From Arion vulgaris (taxonomy: Eukaryota > Mollusca > Gastropoda > Stylommatophora > Arionidae), in contig CM036758.1 in NCBI GenBank assembly GCA_020796225.1, positions 29,399,099 through 29,463,098 on the forward strand: DNA of 64,000 nucleotides, given 5' to 3'. The notes under the pieces were generated by a model. It ran no database searches. It saw only the letters and a program-made list of their open reading frames with translations, and was not told the origin of the DNA. Shown here in pieces: positions 1 to 9,762 of the stretch. Within the stretch, counting starts at the first letter, position 1; the number at the start of each line of letters is the position of its first letter. A program made the position numbers and the translations under genes.

Positions 1-345
1 ACGACTTGGACACTAGATGATTGTGGACTCACACTCTACGACTTGGACACAAGATGATTGTAGGTTTACACTCTACGACTTGGACACAAGATGATTGTAG
101 GCTCACACTCTACGACTTGGACACTAGATGATTGTAGGTTTACACTCTACGACTTGGACACAAGATGATTGTAGGTTTACACTCTACGACTTGGACACAA
201 GATGATTGTAGGCTCACACTCTACGACTTGGACACAGATATTGACTCCTACGACTTGACTAGATTGTGTCACACTCTACGACTTGGACACAAGATGATTG
301 TAGGTTTACACTCTACGACTGGAACACTGGATGGTTGTTGGCTCA
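1..345. repeat. 37-bp minisatellite
   Basis: About nine head-to-tail copies of a 37-bp unit that begins acgacttggacac and contains agatgattgta. Period checked from unit starts at 1, 38 and 75. The array is cut by the window start. Copies alternate between ggtttacactct and ggctcacactct endings, and the copy near 230-275 is disrupted. Short open frames here are periodicity artefacts. Confidence 0.93.
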
Positions 346-364
346 CACTAGACGCTCTAATACA

Positions 365-460
365 ACAAATGTTTGCTTGATAAAGGCCTTTTTTGGTCGA
401 AACGTTGCTGTGTATTGTCATTATTTTTGTATTTTGTAAAACTACAGTACTTTTTTATTA
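365..460 (+). repeat. Dispersed repeat with hammerhead-like core
   Basis: An approximately 95-bp block with a clear second copy at 41326-41425. Both read gtttgc, tgataaag, a short hairpin, cgaaac (398-403 here), then ttgctgt and later gtattttgtaaaact. The order tgataaag, stem, cgaaac resembles a degenerate hammerhead ribozyme core, but two core positions differ from CTGANGA. No protein is evident. The element it belongs to is unknown. Confidence 0.55.
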
Positions 461-463
461 CAT

Positions 464-1300
464 GTCCTCCATTCTACTTAGTTTGAGTGCAGACTCCATC
501 AATAGTAATATCACAAAACAAATTTGTTATAGGAACGACATTTTTCTATTGATTTGTTTATTTATTTTGATCAGAAATCATGATCTGTAATGGTAGAATA
601 TTGATAGCTTTATCATCATCATCATCAGGGGACGGCTGGCGTAGACGATCATGGATCTCCACAAATCTACTTACTATTGTAACACAAAGATAGTTCCTTC
701 CTGTCTATTTTCCTATATAGAATCTGTTGGGTGTCCTCGGCAGCAAAAGGGAGGTCCGTGATACTGCAAAGTTTGGGAACCGCAGATCTAAAGTTTAAAG
801 GGTTTAATGGGGAAATATTGAATTCATTGAACTTGATTTACATATATGTCACTCGGTCACTTACTACAGAAGTGCTACATTACATGTCGAAATATTGCAC
901 AAAGCACGAACTCCGTCGCTTTGGCAACAACCCAAAAGTGGTCTAACAAAATGTACATAAAATAAACTACGTGGTCCGGATTCACAACAACAACATTTAA
1001 AATGTTGGACAAACCTTTAACCACTTGACAACACGCCTCTGAAACATACATTGCGGTGACCTTATTAAACATTCTTAATTTCTAATGTTTTTTAAATTGC
1101 TATGCTGTAATAGAACACATTAGTGGAAACAATGTCGTTATATCTTGAAACGTGATCATCAGTTACCACCAATAAACGTGTCGACTGGACTGCCTTCCAA
1201 TTCTGTGATCTTAATCATCATCATGTGTCATTAGAAGAGATGTGACAACCAAGTTTCTTATTCATTATCATCTATCATCATAGTGTTTCTTTACATACCT
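464..1300. other. No recognisable feature
   Basis: AT-rich sequence with short open frames only (up to 71 codons) and a few tcatca runs near 605-625, 1205 and 1270. I see no protein family, RNA gene or repeat copy here. Confidence 0.5.
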
Positions 1301-1301
1301 T

Positions 1302-1360
1302 TCTCAGTCTCTCTCTCTCTTTTATATGCTCTCTCTCTCTCTCTCTCGCTCTCTCTCGCG
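1302..1360. repeat. CT microsatellite
   Basis: Interrupted (CT)n runs. Similar pyrimidine tracts recur at 1783-2300, which suggests local spread of the same simple repeat. Confidence 0.85.
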
Positions 1361-1582
1361 ATCATCTAAAAGACGGATATACAAGATATCTCCATAAATT
1401 CATTCATGCGGAAATCTGATTCATGCAGTCTTAGCGTGGGTGGGTTTCGTCACATCTTCAGCGCCATTTAGAGCTCTGGTGCTTATCCTTCGGCGATGTG
1501 TTTAAATTCAGCCAGCGTTTACTGAGCTCGCTCTCCGTTAGCCTTTGGCTGTCCCCAGTCGTCCTGCAAGGCAGCAGGTTGA

Positions 1583-1766
1583 CGTCTACACATTTAGGAC
1601 ACGTGCATCCGATTTCAGCCACACCTCCTTTGTCGCCTCTTACGGCATGTGTAGCAGATAACAGTGGTTCTATTCAGCCAAACCTCCTTTGTTGCCTCTT
1701 ACGACATGTGTGGCAGATAACAGTGGTTTTATTCTTTACACCCCAAATTTTGGTCCAGGTAACCAG
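1583..1766 (-). mobile_element. SINE-B 5' half with internal duplication
   Basis: Reverse complement of the 5' half of the SINE-B copy at 25014-25271: the box catgtcgtaagaggcga, the agaatag block and the ggttacc start are all present. A segment of 59 bp (about 1616-1674) is immediately repeated (1675-1733), so the central box occurs twice. The 3' half and the (GAA)n tail are missing. Confidence 0.75.
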
Positions 1767-1782
1767 TAGGGCGATGTCTGTC

Positions 1783-2300
1783 TCCCTCTCTTTCTCAGTC
1801 ACTCTCTATCTCTTTCTATCTCTCTCTATTTTTCTCCCTCTCTCTCTCTCTTTTTCTCTCTCTCTCTCCGTCTCTCTATTTTTCTCCCTCGCCCTTTCTC
1901 TCTGTCTCTCTCTCTATCGTTGTCGAGAAATTGTAAAACGTAACATCTAATCAGATCGTTTCATTATCTTTGTTTTTGTTTTAATTTTTATAACAATCTT
2001 ATAATCAGACATTTTGCTGTATTTTGTTATCGTTTTCTGATCACGCCCATTATCTCTCTCTTGCTGTCTCTCTCTCTCTCTACCTTATAATTGTAAAACT
2101 AAATAGGAACGATGCTACATTATCTCTCTCTCTCTCTCTTTCTTCTTCACACTTTCTCCTAGCATCATTGTATGCAATCTTAAGTTACATCGCTGTCACG
2201 CAATATCTATTTAGCCAGAAATATTTCAATGTGATACTAATTCAGATCGCTCTCAACCTCTCTCTCTCTCTCTCTCTGCTTTCTTTCTCCACTCTTCCCC
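1783..2300. repeat. Cluster of CT-rich tracts
   Basis: Pyrimidine-rich CT/TTTC tracts at about 1783-1918, 2052-2083, 2123-2152 and 2258-2292, separated by AT-rich spacers that share short motifs such as attgtaaaac. The 150-codon open frame across the first tract is a low-complexity Ser/Leu artefact. Confidence 0.8.
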
Positions 2301-2516
2301 ATGTAACATTGCATTGTAATCCCTAATAGCTTCAATATGACTATACGATTATTTTACACTTTATTTTTAAAATATTTTCTTATTTGCTTTTATTTAACCA
2401 AAAATTACATCTCAACTTTAAATTTGGGCGTGATCAGACAATTGATTGGGACGAAGACTCTGGTAACGATGGATAGACAGTTCTTCCAAACTACTCAATT
2501 GACAAAATTAGGCACC

Positions 2517-2577
2517 AGAGAGGGAGAAAGAGAGAGAGGTAAAGAGAGAGAGAGAGAGAAAGAGAAGAAAAGAGAAG
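2517..2577. repeat. GA-rich microsatellite
   Basis: Purine tract of gagag and gaaa runs on the plus strand, the inverse composition of the CT cluster just upstream. Opposite purine/pyrimidine tracts 250 bp apart could pair as an imperfect inverted repeat. Confidence 0.8.
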
Positions 2578-2775
2578 AAGATGACAAATCATGTATTGAT
2601 AGATAAACAATGTACAACTGATGATCACATGGTATTGAGATAAACAAACTGATGTAATGATAGATAAACAATGCTGACAAGCTACGATATGTAAACCACT
2701 GCGAGGAAGCATCAAGCCATTCTTATAACTTTTCTCTTCCACCATTTACTTCGTTATATAGTCTTTGGGAGTGGA

Positions 2776-2795
2776 GGGGTGGGGGAGGGGGAGGG
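2776..2795 (+). other. G-quadruplex motif
   Basis: Four G runs of 4, 5, 5 and 3 bases separated by single T or A bases. This fits the G3+N1-7 quadruplex rule on the plus strand. No gene lies nearby, so any regulatory role is unsupported. Confidence 0.7.
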
Positions 2796-2861
2796 TGTGC
2801 AGTGATTTAGTGTATGCTTGCACTAATGTATTTTATAAGCTATTTTTAATTTTCTTAAGAC

Positions 2862-3085
2862 AATTCTTGATGCCGTTGCTCCATCTTTTGCGTGGTCTTC
2901 CTCTTGCTCTGTACTCGATATACGTTTTCTGTGTAGCTGTCTGTGGTAGACAATACCAGTGCATTCTTGTTAGGTGCCCAAACCATTTAATATGTTGTAT
3001 TTTTATAAATTACATGACTGGTTTCACATCCAGTCGTCCTCTGATTTCTTAATTTTTAATTGTGTTTCTTATTGTGACACCTAAC
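2862..3085 (-). pseudogene. LINE-B/D type ORF2 C-terminal remnant
   Basis: The minus strand encodes a stretch with IKWFGHLTRM followed about 25 residues later by RGRPRKRWSNGI. Upstream in frame are LGVTIRN and RLDVKPVM with stop codons between them. This is the typical tail after the RT domain of a non-LTR retrotransposon and matches LINE-B at 12440 and 37770. No RT core or (GAA)n tail remains, and stops interrupt it, so it is a fragment. Confidence 0.75.
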
Positions 3086-3095
3086 ATTTCTTCAA

Positions 3096-3434
3096 AGACA
3101 TATCATCTCCTTGATAAAAGTTCTGAAATTCTTATATCATCTCCTTGATAAAAGTTCTGAAATTCTTATATCATCTACTTGATAAAAGTTTTAAATTCTT
3201 ATATATCTCCTTGATAAAAGTTCTGAATTCTTATATCATCTACTTGATAAAAGTTCTGAAATTCTTATATCATCTACTTGATAAAAGTTCTGAAATTCTT
3301 ATATCATCTACTTGATAAAAGTTCTAATCTATATCATCTCCTTGATAAAAGTTCTGAAATTCTTATATCATCTCCTTGATAAAAGTTCTGAAATTCTTAT
3401 ATCATCTACTTGATAAAAGTTCTGAAATTCTTAT
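3096..3434. repeat. 34-bp minisatellite
   Basis: About ten copies of a unit containing cttgataaaagttctgaaat; period 34 measured between unit starts at 3361 and 3395. Copies differ mainly by ctcc/ctac, and a few have short deletions (near 3190-3230 and 3325). Confidence 0.92.
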
Positions 3435-3604
3435 AACTAAAATAAACAATGGAAATTGTATTGCTTATGAATCTTGACTGCTAACACAGAAGATCTTCAA
3501 GTTTCACATCTTCATATGTTGATGTTTCTAACACGTTGCATTGTTAACTTTTCGAAATTAATTGAGGTTAACATTTCAAGAACTGACACAAGTTGTTTCC
3601 TTCT

Positions 3605-3854
3605 TATTCTCCTTCCAACGCTTCATATCGACCACTTGTTAACAATTTTTTGTGATTTATATCTGATCCGAGTCTAAGAGCGATTGTACGTTGTGCCAGT
3701 TATGCGCCTCAAGTAGGTGAGCACATTGATTTATGCAATGCTTTTTATTTACTTGAGTAGTTTCCTAGGCCCCTACCTCAGTCGTCTCTTACGACATGCT
3801 TTGTAAGTCGCAGTGTTAATATTCTTTGCTCCTTTGCGAGCATCAGCAACCACG
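3605..3854 (-). mobile_element. SINE-A, complete, with TSD
   Basis: Reverse-oriented SINE-A: 3' end (cgcttcatatcgacc), gattgtacgttgtgccagtt, the AT-rich linker, the box around ctcttacgacatg, and attctttgctc at the 5' end are all in order. It is flanked by a 10-bp direct repeat gtttccttct at 3595-3604 and 3855-3864, consistent with target-primed insertion. The (GAA)n tail is worn down to ttctcctt. Confidence 0.82.
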
Positions 3855-3864
3855 GTTTCCTTCT

Positions 3865-4569
3865 ATAGTGCGTTTCAAAAAGGTCGGTCAACGATTAACC
3901 TCAAATATCTCCATATTCCTTGCATTGATGAATATGATTGTTTGCATGTTGTGTTGTATTTCCTTATGTCCCAACCATTTTTGTTGTTATAAAAGTCAAT
4001 GTTGCAGCTAGTGTCAATTTCTTGCATTGACTAATTCCTTTGATCTTTTATGACGTAGTAATTATTTGGTACTGGAATAAAATAATTTACCATAAATTAA
4101 GAATTCACTTATTTTCATCATAGGCGTATATACAATTCGAATTTTGGAGGGCCAAATAACGCTAATATATAAAACATATAAAGTGTTTACTCAATTATTG
4201 TGAGTCCATGGAGTCTAACATATTGATGACTATTTCTGGCAGCACGATCGACAGTCCATCTTTTTCCCATGTTTCTCCTTTAAGACATGGTCTTCACATT
4301 TGCATCAATAATCTCTGTATATCTTCAACAGGACGCAATATGTTAGTTCTTTCATATTGCTTCGTTAGAAAGTTTTATTTTCAGACATTATCTGTCCTTT
4401 AACTTTGTCCCAAAGAGTTCAATTAGGGAATAGTGAGAAAAATCATTGCTGCAATCAGAACAAGTAGATAAATACTGGCGCCGAACTTCTCTCCTATATA
4501 TTTACCAATTAGAGAATCCGAAATCCCAATCTAGTGAGAACGTAGAAGAAGAAGAAGATATATTTACCA
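3865..4569. other. No recognisable feature
   Basis: AT-rich sequence with short unsupported open frames of 60-70 codons. No family resemblance noticed. Confidence 0.45.
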
Positions 4570-5470
4570 GCATTTTTCTTCTGTTTCCTAATCCTGTTTT
4601 GTCTCACAACGTCAGAATAAAGAAGATATTTGAAGTACAGTTGTTGTGTGCTGTTCATAAATAGTTTTTTTTTTTACTGCCTGTTATTTCTGAGGCTCAC
4701 TTTTTGCGTTTACGGTCTTGTGCTTTGTATCCACTGTATGGGAGTAGCATTGCTCGTGAAGCACACTGTCTGTTGGTAATCTGCTTATATGTCAGAATCA
4801 TTTAATTTGTTGTTTCTTGATGAATTTTGGTACTGCTGCTGTAACCCACTTTTTCTGATGTCTTCATTCTAAACAGGTCTCTTATTGTTCGTTTCTTAAT
4901 GTAGCTACCTAATAGTAGATCAGATATTCCCAGCATTCTGTGTAGACACTTCATCTCTGTCGCGACTAGTGTTTTCCTATCGTTTGATGTTAAAGTCCAG
5001 GTTTGGCACTGCTAGCATAATGTTGGGAGAAACATTATTTTGAACAATGCTCTTTTATTCTTCATGGTGACATGTTTACATTTCAAAATTGGCGCCATGT
5101 ATCCTATGATTTAATTTGCATTATTGCATCTAAACTGGATTTCGTTATTTATTCTTTCATAGTTGAAAAAAAAGCTCCTAGATATTCAAAGTCTTTTGAC
5201 ATGCTTTAATTGATGTTTGTCGATGGAGATATTGGTAGCAATTTCCTCTCAAGCGAATCTCATTATTTCGCTTTTGACAATGTTTATTCTCATATTGTGT
5301 TCACTTTATATTAACTGGAATCTGTTAATGTGGGGATGTAACTGTTCCACTGTTGTTTATACTTTGCCTGATGGTCGACAAAAAAATTAATTCGTTTAAG
5401 AGTTCCCCAATATTGTTCCATTCACTAGTGTTAGCTTTACCAATATCAAACGACTAATCCCACTCTGTTG
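4570..5470 (-). pseudogene. LINE-D remnant, RT C-terminal half
   Basis: Colinear, diverged copy of the minus-strand LINE at 35745-37060. Matching landmarks on the plus strand include tgttttgtctcaca, agcattctg followed by gtagacacttcatctctgtcg, gtccaggtttg, and gtttattctcatattg. It covers the region after the RT catalytic box. Many frameshifts and stops; no open frame survives. Confidence 0.75.
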
Positions 5471-5808
5471 GTGTTAATTGACTCGTGAGTCTAACAGACA
5501 GTCAATGATGTTATATACACGACTCGTTGCTCATATGGTACTGACTATGTTTGCACTTTCCACTGACTATGTTTGCACTTTCCACTGACTAATCGTTCAT
5601 GACCACTGAGGTATCAATCATGGGATCTGCACTCTCATTGCATTGTACAGTTGCATGTTCTGGTACCAAAATAAACACATTTTAATGAAACATTCGGGAT
5701 ATTCTAAATGTGACAGATCATCTCTGGCTTATATAGACAGCCTGAGTTTCCACGAGCATATTCATTGTACCTTGTCCTTAGAGACAGTTTAATATCTCAT
5801 GCTCACAG
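5471..5808. other. Mostly featureless; one short duplication
   Basis: A 24-bp segment, ctgactatgtttgcactttc plus cact, is duplicated at about 5543-5592. Nothing else is recognised. Confidence 0.5.
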
Positions 5809-6193
5809 CATTTGTCCAGTCACTTTGTTTGTGTTGAATCATTGAGTCATCAGTTTACATCACATCATTTGTCCAGTCACTTTGTTTGTGTTGAATAATT
5901 GAGTCATCAGTTTACATCACAGCATTTGTCTAGTCACTTTGTTTGTGTTGAATCATTGAGCCATCAGTTTACATCACAGCATTTGTCCAGTCACTTTGTT
6001 TGTGTGAATTTGAGCCATCAGTTTATCCAGATTTACCCAGTCACTTTGTTTGTTGAATAATTGAGTCATCATTCATCATGCAATTGTCCAGTCACTTTGT
6101 TTGTGTTGAATAATTGAGTCATCAGTTTACATCACTGCAATTGTCCAGTCACTTTGTTTGTGTTGAATCATTGAGTCATCAGTTTACATCACA
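5809..6193. repeat. 57-bp minisatellite
   Basis: About seven copies of a unit containing tgtccagtcactttgtttgt and gagtcatcagtttacatcac. Copies between 6000 and 6085 carry several small deletions while the outer copies are nearly identical. Confidence 0.92.
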
Positions 6194-6201
6194 GCAATAA
6201 C

Positions 6202-6482
6202 CAGGGCCGTGTGGTATATCTTCTCAGTATGATGCAAGTCTTCTAAGTGCAGCCCCTGAAATGTTTTTTCTTTCAAATAACCTTCGATTGTGATTTTTTT
6301 AAACTGCACAAAATGTACAAATATTAAATCGTATACATCATTCTCGGAATAACATAGACCAATACAGAAAAGCGTTGCGTAAAGATTTTATTTATTGAAT
6401 AGTTCAAATTCTATTTTGATTTCACTTCTTATGCCACCCTTTACAGTACCGCCTCCCTGTATAATAGCACCGCAGGTCGCTG
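6202..6482 (-). mobile_element. hAT-like MITE with 8-bp TSD
   Basis: Non-coding element with imperfect terminal inverted repeats: CAGGGCCGTGTGGT at the left and CAGCGACCTGCGGT at the right (inverted), 10 of 14 matching. It is flanked by an exact 8-bp duplication gcaataac at 6194-6201 and 6483-6490. An 8-bp TSD with CAG termini is the known hAT pattern. Related sequence occurs in the opposite orientation at 7186-7308 and 8842-9008. At 281 bp without an ORF, it must move in trans. Confidence 0.72.
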
Positions 6483-6490
6483 GCAATAAC

Positions 6491-6879
6491 CATCCCATGT
6501 AAGTTTTCATCTTAAATATATCTGATGGCAAGAGACACTGACAGTTCCAGCACTTGGCTGGTTCGGCATCATCTAATTGCCCGTATAATGATATAATCTA
6601 GCAACGCTACATTTAACTCTTTGTTTCTTGCAGTGGAAATATGATCGTTGAATCCAAGTCATAATCTGAATCTTATCTATGACCTCATGGATTTGACTGA
6701 TGTATCATATGCATCCAAGAGTGATGCGCATTGACTTATTGTCAATGTTGTTAAATCTGTCAACCTGTAGATGAATGTACACGAAAAATGCACTTTAAAA
6801 ACAGTTAATTGCATATCCTTTACAGGACTTTGCGAATCAACCCCAGCTTTTAACGCTATTTGTGATTTTAGTTTGCCAT
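6491..6879. other. No recognisable feature
   Basis: AT-rich sequence. The short open frame from 6771 overlaps the SINE-C copy and has no recognisable product. Confidence 0.45.
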
Positions 6880-7022
6880 TGCTTTCTGAACGGGTGGTGT
6901 CATCGTCTTTTGTAAAAATTCACGCGAAACAATTTGCAACCAAACTTTCCGCAGCGTGATTCCAACTCAGAACGTTGAGGTTAATAGACCGAGACTATCC
7001 CTAGCCACAGACATTGAAACAA
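6880..7022 (-). mobile_element. SINE-C, tRNA-like
   Basis: On the minus strand GTGGCTAGGGATAGTC resembles a Pol III A box and GAGTTGGAATCACG a weakened B box, about 35 bp apart. Then follow TTGTTTCGCGTGAATTTTTAC and AGAAAGCAATGGCAAACTA. A second copy with better boxes is at 9282-9447, and a split copy is at 34860-35210. I infer a tRNA-derived SINE; cloverleaf pairing is not intact. Confidence 0.6.
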
Positions 7023-7030
7023 GGGGCGTG

Positions 7031-7185
7031 TCTATTTTTCTTCTTCTTTACCTTTCCCTGCAAGGAGCATAGATCCACAAACAACGCCTTTACAAGCTCT
7101 TCCCTTTTCGGGTTATTAAAGTAAGTTTTACAAGTGGCTCCCTTAGTAGTTAATCCCTCCTCAAATCTCCACTTTTGTTGTTAAC
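7031..7185. repeat. Single-copy ancestor of the 7975-8775 array, with flank
   Basis: Holds one unit of the later array (ctttccctgcaaggagcata, cacaaacaacgcctttaca) followed by a stretch ending gttaatccctcctcaaa and cacttttgttgtta. Both unit and flank recur in the same order at 7975-8841, so this is one arm of a local duplication. Confidence 0.8.
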
Positions 7186-7308
7186 AGCGGGGCCGTGTTG
7201 TACTATGATGTAGAGAGGCGGCCGCATCAGGCGTACCGTAAGGGGGACTGCTGTATAAGCAGCGAAATTAAAATCACAATTGAAAGCTATTTTAAAGAAA
7301 ACACATTT
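7186..7308 (+). mobile_element. hAT-like MITE, left part
   Basis: Begins cagcggggccgtgttgtac and shares ctatgatgtagagaggcg, ggggactgctgtat and attaaaatcacaattgaaag with the copy at 8842-9008. The right terminus is absent; unrelated sequence with a repeated cgatatatcgg palindrome follows at 7328-7380. Confidence 0.6.
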
Positions 7309-7974
7309 AACCAACGGACTGCAGAGCCGATATATCGGTTCAGAGTAATGTTCATGATGTCGCAAAACCGATATATCGGCTTTGGATGTCTGTTCATGAA
7401 ACAAATTATCTTCACAGCCCTTTACTGAAGTTAAAAATCTTCAGAAATGGAAAGTACATATATGTAGGTACATAACTATCTCCATTTAACAAAGATTTGA
7501 AAGAGGAAAAGCAGTGTATTATTGTGTTCAAGTCGAGACATTTTTTAAACGTTAATGATTCCGACGATGTTTACAGTGTAATCTTGAGTACTGTTAGATC
7601 AAATTATAACCTGCGATAGTAATGAAGAATATTTAATTGATGGTAATAATGACATTTGATTGTTTATGAAATGCAGTATTGATAGAGTTTTAAGTCTAAT
7701 GTAATAATTGCATCTAAAGAATGGGCGTTCCACATTCCATTTATTGACGTGTCCGCACTAAAAGTGAATATTATAAAAACTACTGCACCTAGCTAGATGA
7801 AACTTATAGAATATGTTCGCACATCGATTATCTTCATTTAACTGCTACTTCTGGAAACATCTATGAATATTAAGATGTAATACAAACCGGAGTAAACATA
7901 TTTTTATAATTTTTGTTTTTAAAAATAGTCATGCTACAATAATCTAATTTTCTCAAACGTATATCACCTGATGC
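7309..7974. other. No recognisable feature
   Basis: Apart from two copies of the palindromic core cgatatatcgg (near 7328 and 7369), only AT-rich unique-looking sequence is seen. Confidence 0.45.
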
Positions 7975-8775
7975 AAACTTCTTCTTTACCTTTCCCTGCA
8001 AGGATCATAGATCCACAAACAACGCCTTTACAAGCTCTTACCCTTTCCTGCAAGTGGTATAGATCAAACAACGCCTTTACAAGTGGTAGCTTACCTCCTC
8101 AAAGGACATAGATCACAAACAACGCCTTTACAAGCTTACCCTTTCACTGCAATGAGCAAGATCCACAAACAACGCATTTAAAGCTCTTCCTTTCCCTGCA
8201 AGGAGCAAGATCCAAAACAACGCCTTTCAAATTTACCCTTCCCTCAAGGAGCATGATCCATGAAACAACGTTTTCAAGCTCTTACCCTTTCTGCAAGGAG
8301 ATAGATCCACAAACAACGCCTTTACAAGCTCTTACCTTTCCTCTGCAAGACATAGATCCACAAACAACAGCCTTATAAGTTTCACTCCAAGGAGCATGAT
8401 CCACAAACAACGCTTTAAGTCTCCCTTTCTGCAAGGAGCATAGATCACAAACAACGCTCATAGTTTACCATTTCTCTGCAGGAGCATAGATCCACAAACA
8501 ACGCTTTATAAGCTCTTACCTTTCCTGCAAGGAGCATAGATCCACAAACACGCCTTAAAGTCTTACCCTTTCCTCTGCAAGGAGCATAGATCCACAAACA
8601 ACGCTTTAAAGTCTTACCCTTTCCCTGCAAAGAGCATAGATCCACAAACAAGCGCTTTACAAGTTTTCTTTACCCTTTCCTCTGCAAGGACATAGATCCA
8701 CAAACAACGCCTTTACAAGTCTTACCCTTTCCTGCAAGGAGATAGATCCACAAACAACGCCTTTCAAGCTCATGA
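7975..8775. repeat. ~53-bp degenerate minisatellite
   Basis: About 15 copies of the unit present once at 7047-7105 (core agatccacaaacaacgcctt). Copies vary by many one- to five-base deletions rather than substitutions. It is followed by the same flank as the single-copy locus, so the array expanded inside one arm of a duplication. Confidence 0.88.
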
Positions 8776-8841
8776 TTGTCTGGTATTTAAAGTTTTTTAA
8801 GGGTGGTAGTTAATCCTCCTCAAACTCACTTTTGTTGTTAC

Positions 8842-9008
8842 AGGGGCGTGTTGACTATGATGTAGAGAGGCGCATCAGCGTACTAGGGGGGACTGCTGTA
8901 TACAGCGAAATTAAAATCACAATTGAAAGCTATTTTAAAGAAAAAACATTTAAGGGGTGGCATTTCGAAAACTTGCATCATACTGAGAAAATATACCGCG
9001 CGGCCCTG
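8842..9008 (+). mobile_element. hAT-like MITE, shortened copy
   Basis: Starts caggggcgtgttgactatga and ends taccgcgcggccctg, inverted relative to 6202-6482 and shorter. The right half (acttgcatcatactgagaa) matches the inverse of 6215-6235 closely. I cannot identify an 8-bp TSD here. Confidence 0.65.
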
Positions 9009-9013
9009 GTTAA

Positions 9014-9071
9014 GAGCATGTGGTAGGTAGTAGTGGTTCTATTTTTACCCGAATTCGGGCCCCGTAACTAC
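9014..9071 (-). mobile_element. SINE-B 5' fragment
   Basis: Short reverse-oriented piece: catgtggtaggtag, tagtggttctatt and gggccccgtaactac match the 5' end of SINE-B. It directly abuts the MITE end at 9008. Confidence 0.55.
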
Positions 9072-9159
9072 AGGGCGTCACTTTGAAAAATCTTCCTTGA
9101 CTATCGGACATGCGAGACGTGTAGGTGCATATTCTGAAATTCTCATCGTCTGTATGCGT

Positions 9160-9256
9160 GTATGACATCGTCGATTGGTATGATCACATCGTCTGTATTG
9201 CGTATGTATCACATCGTCTGTATTGCGTATGTATCACATCGTCTGTATCAGATCTC
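9160..9256. repeat. 25-bp tandem repeat
   Basis: Three to four copies of cacatcgtctgtattgcgta plus tgtat; spacing of 25 bp between 9185 and 9210. Confidence 0.85.
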
Positions 9257-9281
9257 GATTCAGTCAGTAATGTCTTGACCT

Positions 9282-9447
9282 GACGCTGTGAGGCAAACAG
9301 GATTCGAGAAAGAAAGAAAGAATGTGTATATTTATACATTTTGTAAAAATACACGCAGAAACAAATTGCTTCCAAACTGCGTGCAGCTGAGTTTGAACCA
9401 GTTACGCTTGGGTTGTGATCGAGCGCACTACCACTTAAGCTACAGAG
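9282..9447 (-). mobile_element. SINE-C, tRNA-like
   Basis: On the minus strand TAGCTTAAGTGGTAGTGCGC fits the Pol III A box (TRGCNNAGTGG) and GGTTCAAACTC fits the B box (GGTTCRANNCC) about 30 bp later. It is followed by the same TTGTTTCTGCGTGTATTTTTAC body as the copy at 6880. This is the best evidence that SINE-C is tRNA-derived. The 3' end runs into AGAAAG repeats. Confidence 0.7.
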
Positions 9448-9762
9448 TATTACAGGTAGACATATCATGAGAATCGACAGAGATATGTCGTACATGGAAA
9501 ATATACTGGTATAAATATAAATAAGGACAAGGTTTTCAGATAGCTACAGTGCATGCTAGATCGTATGTGCTGCTTGTGGGTTGATTCAGGGCCGCTGGTG
9601 TGTTGATTCAGGGCCTCAGGTGAATCTGACAAAATCAGCTGTGACTTAGTTATCTACGGACAACAATATTAACCGTACACATACCGAATGTCAGCGTGTA
9701 CGGGACTGCAGTGGGAAACAAAACAGTACATTGAAATACCTAGGATTGATTTTATATATAAA
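9448..9762. other. No recognisable feature
   Basis: Contains a short duplicated phrase around ttgattcagggcc (near 9581 and 9605). Otherwise nothing is recognised. Confidence 0.45.

Noticed and set aside
1498..1950. 150-codon frame of Ser/Leu-rich sequence
   Set aside because: It runs through a SINE-B fragment and then CT microsatellite; low-complexity artefact.
8842..9008. PIF/Harbinger MITE with 3-bp TTA target
   Set aside because: TTA occurs on both sides, but the better-preserved relative at 6202-6482 has an exact 8-bp TSD and CAG ends, which fits hAT.
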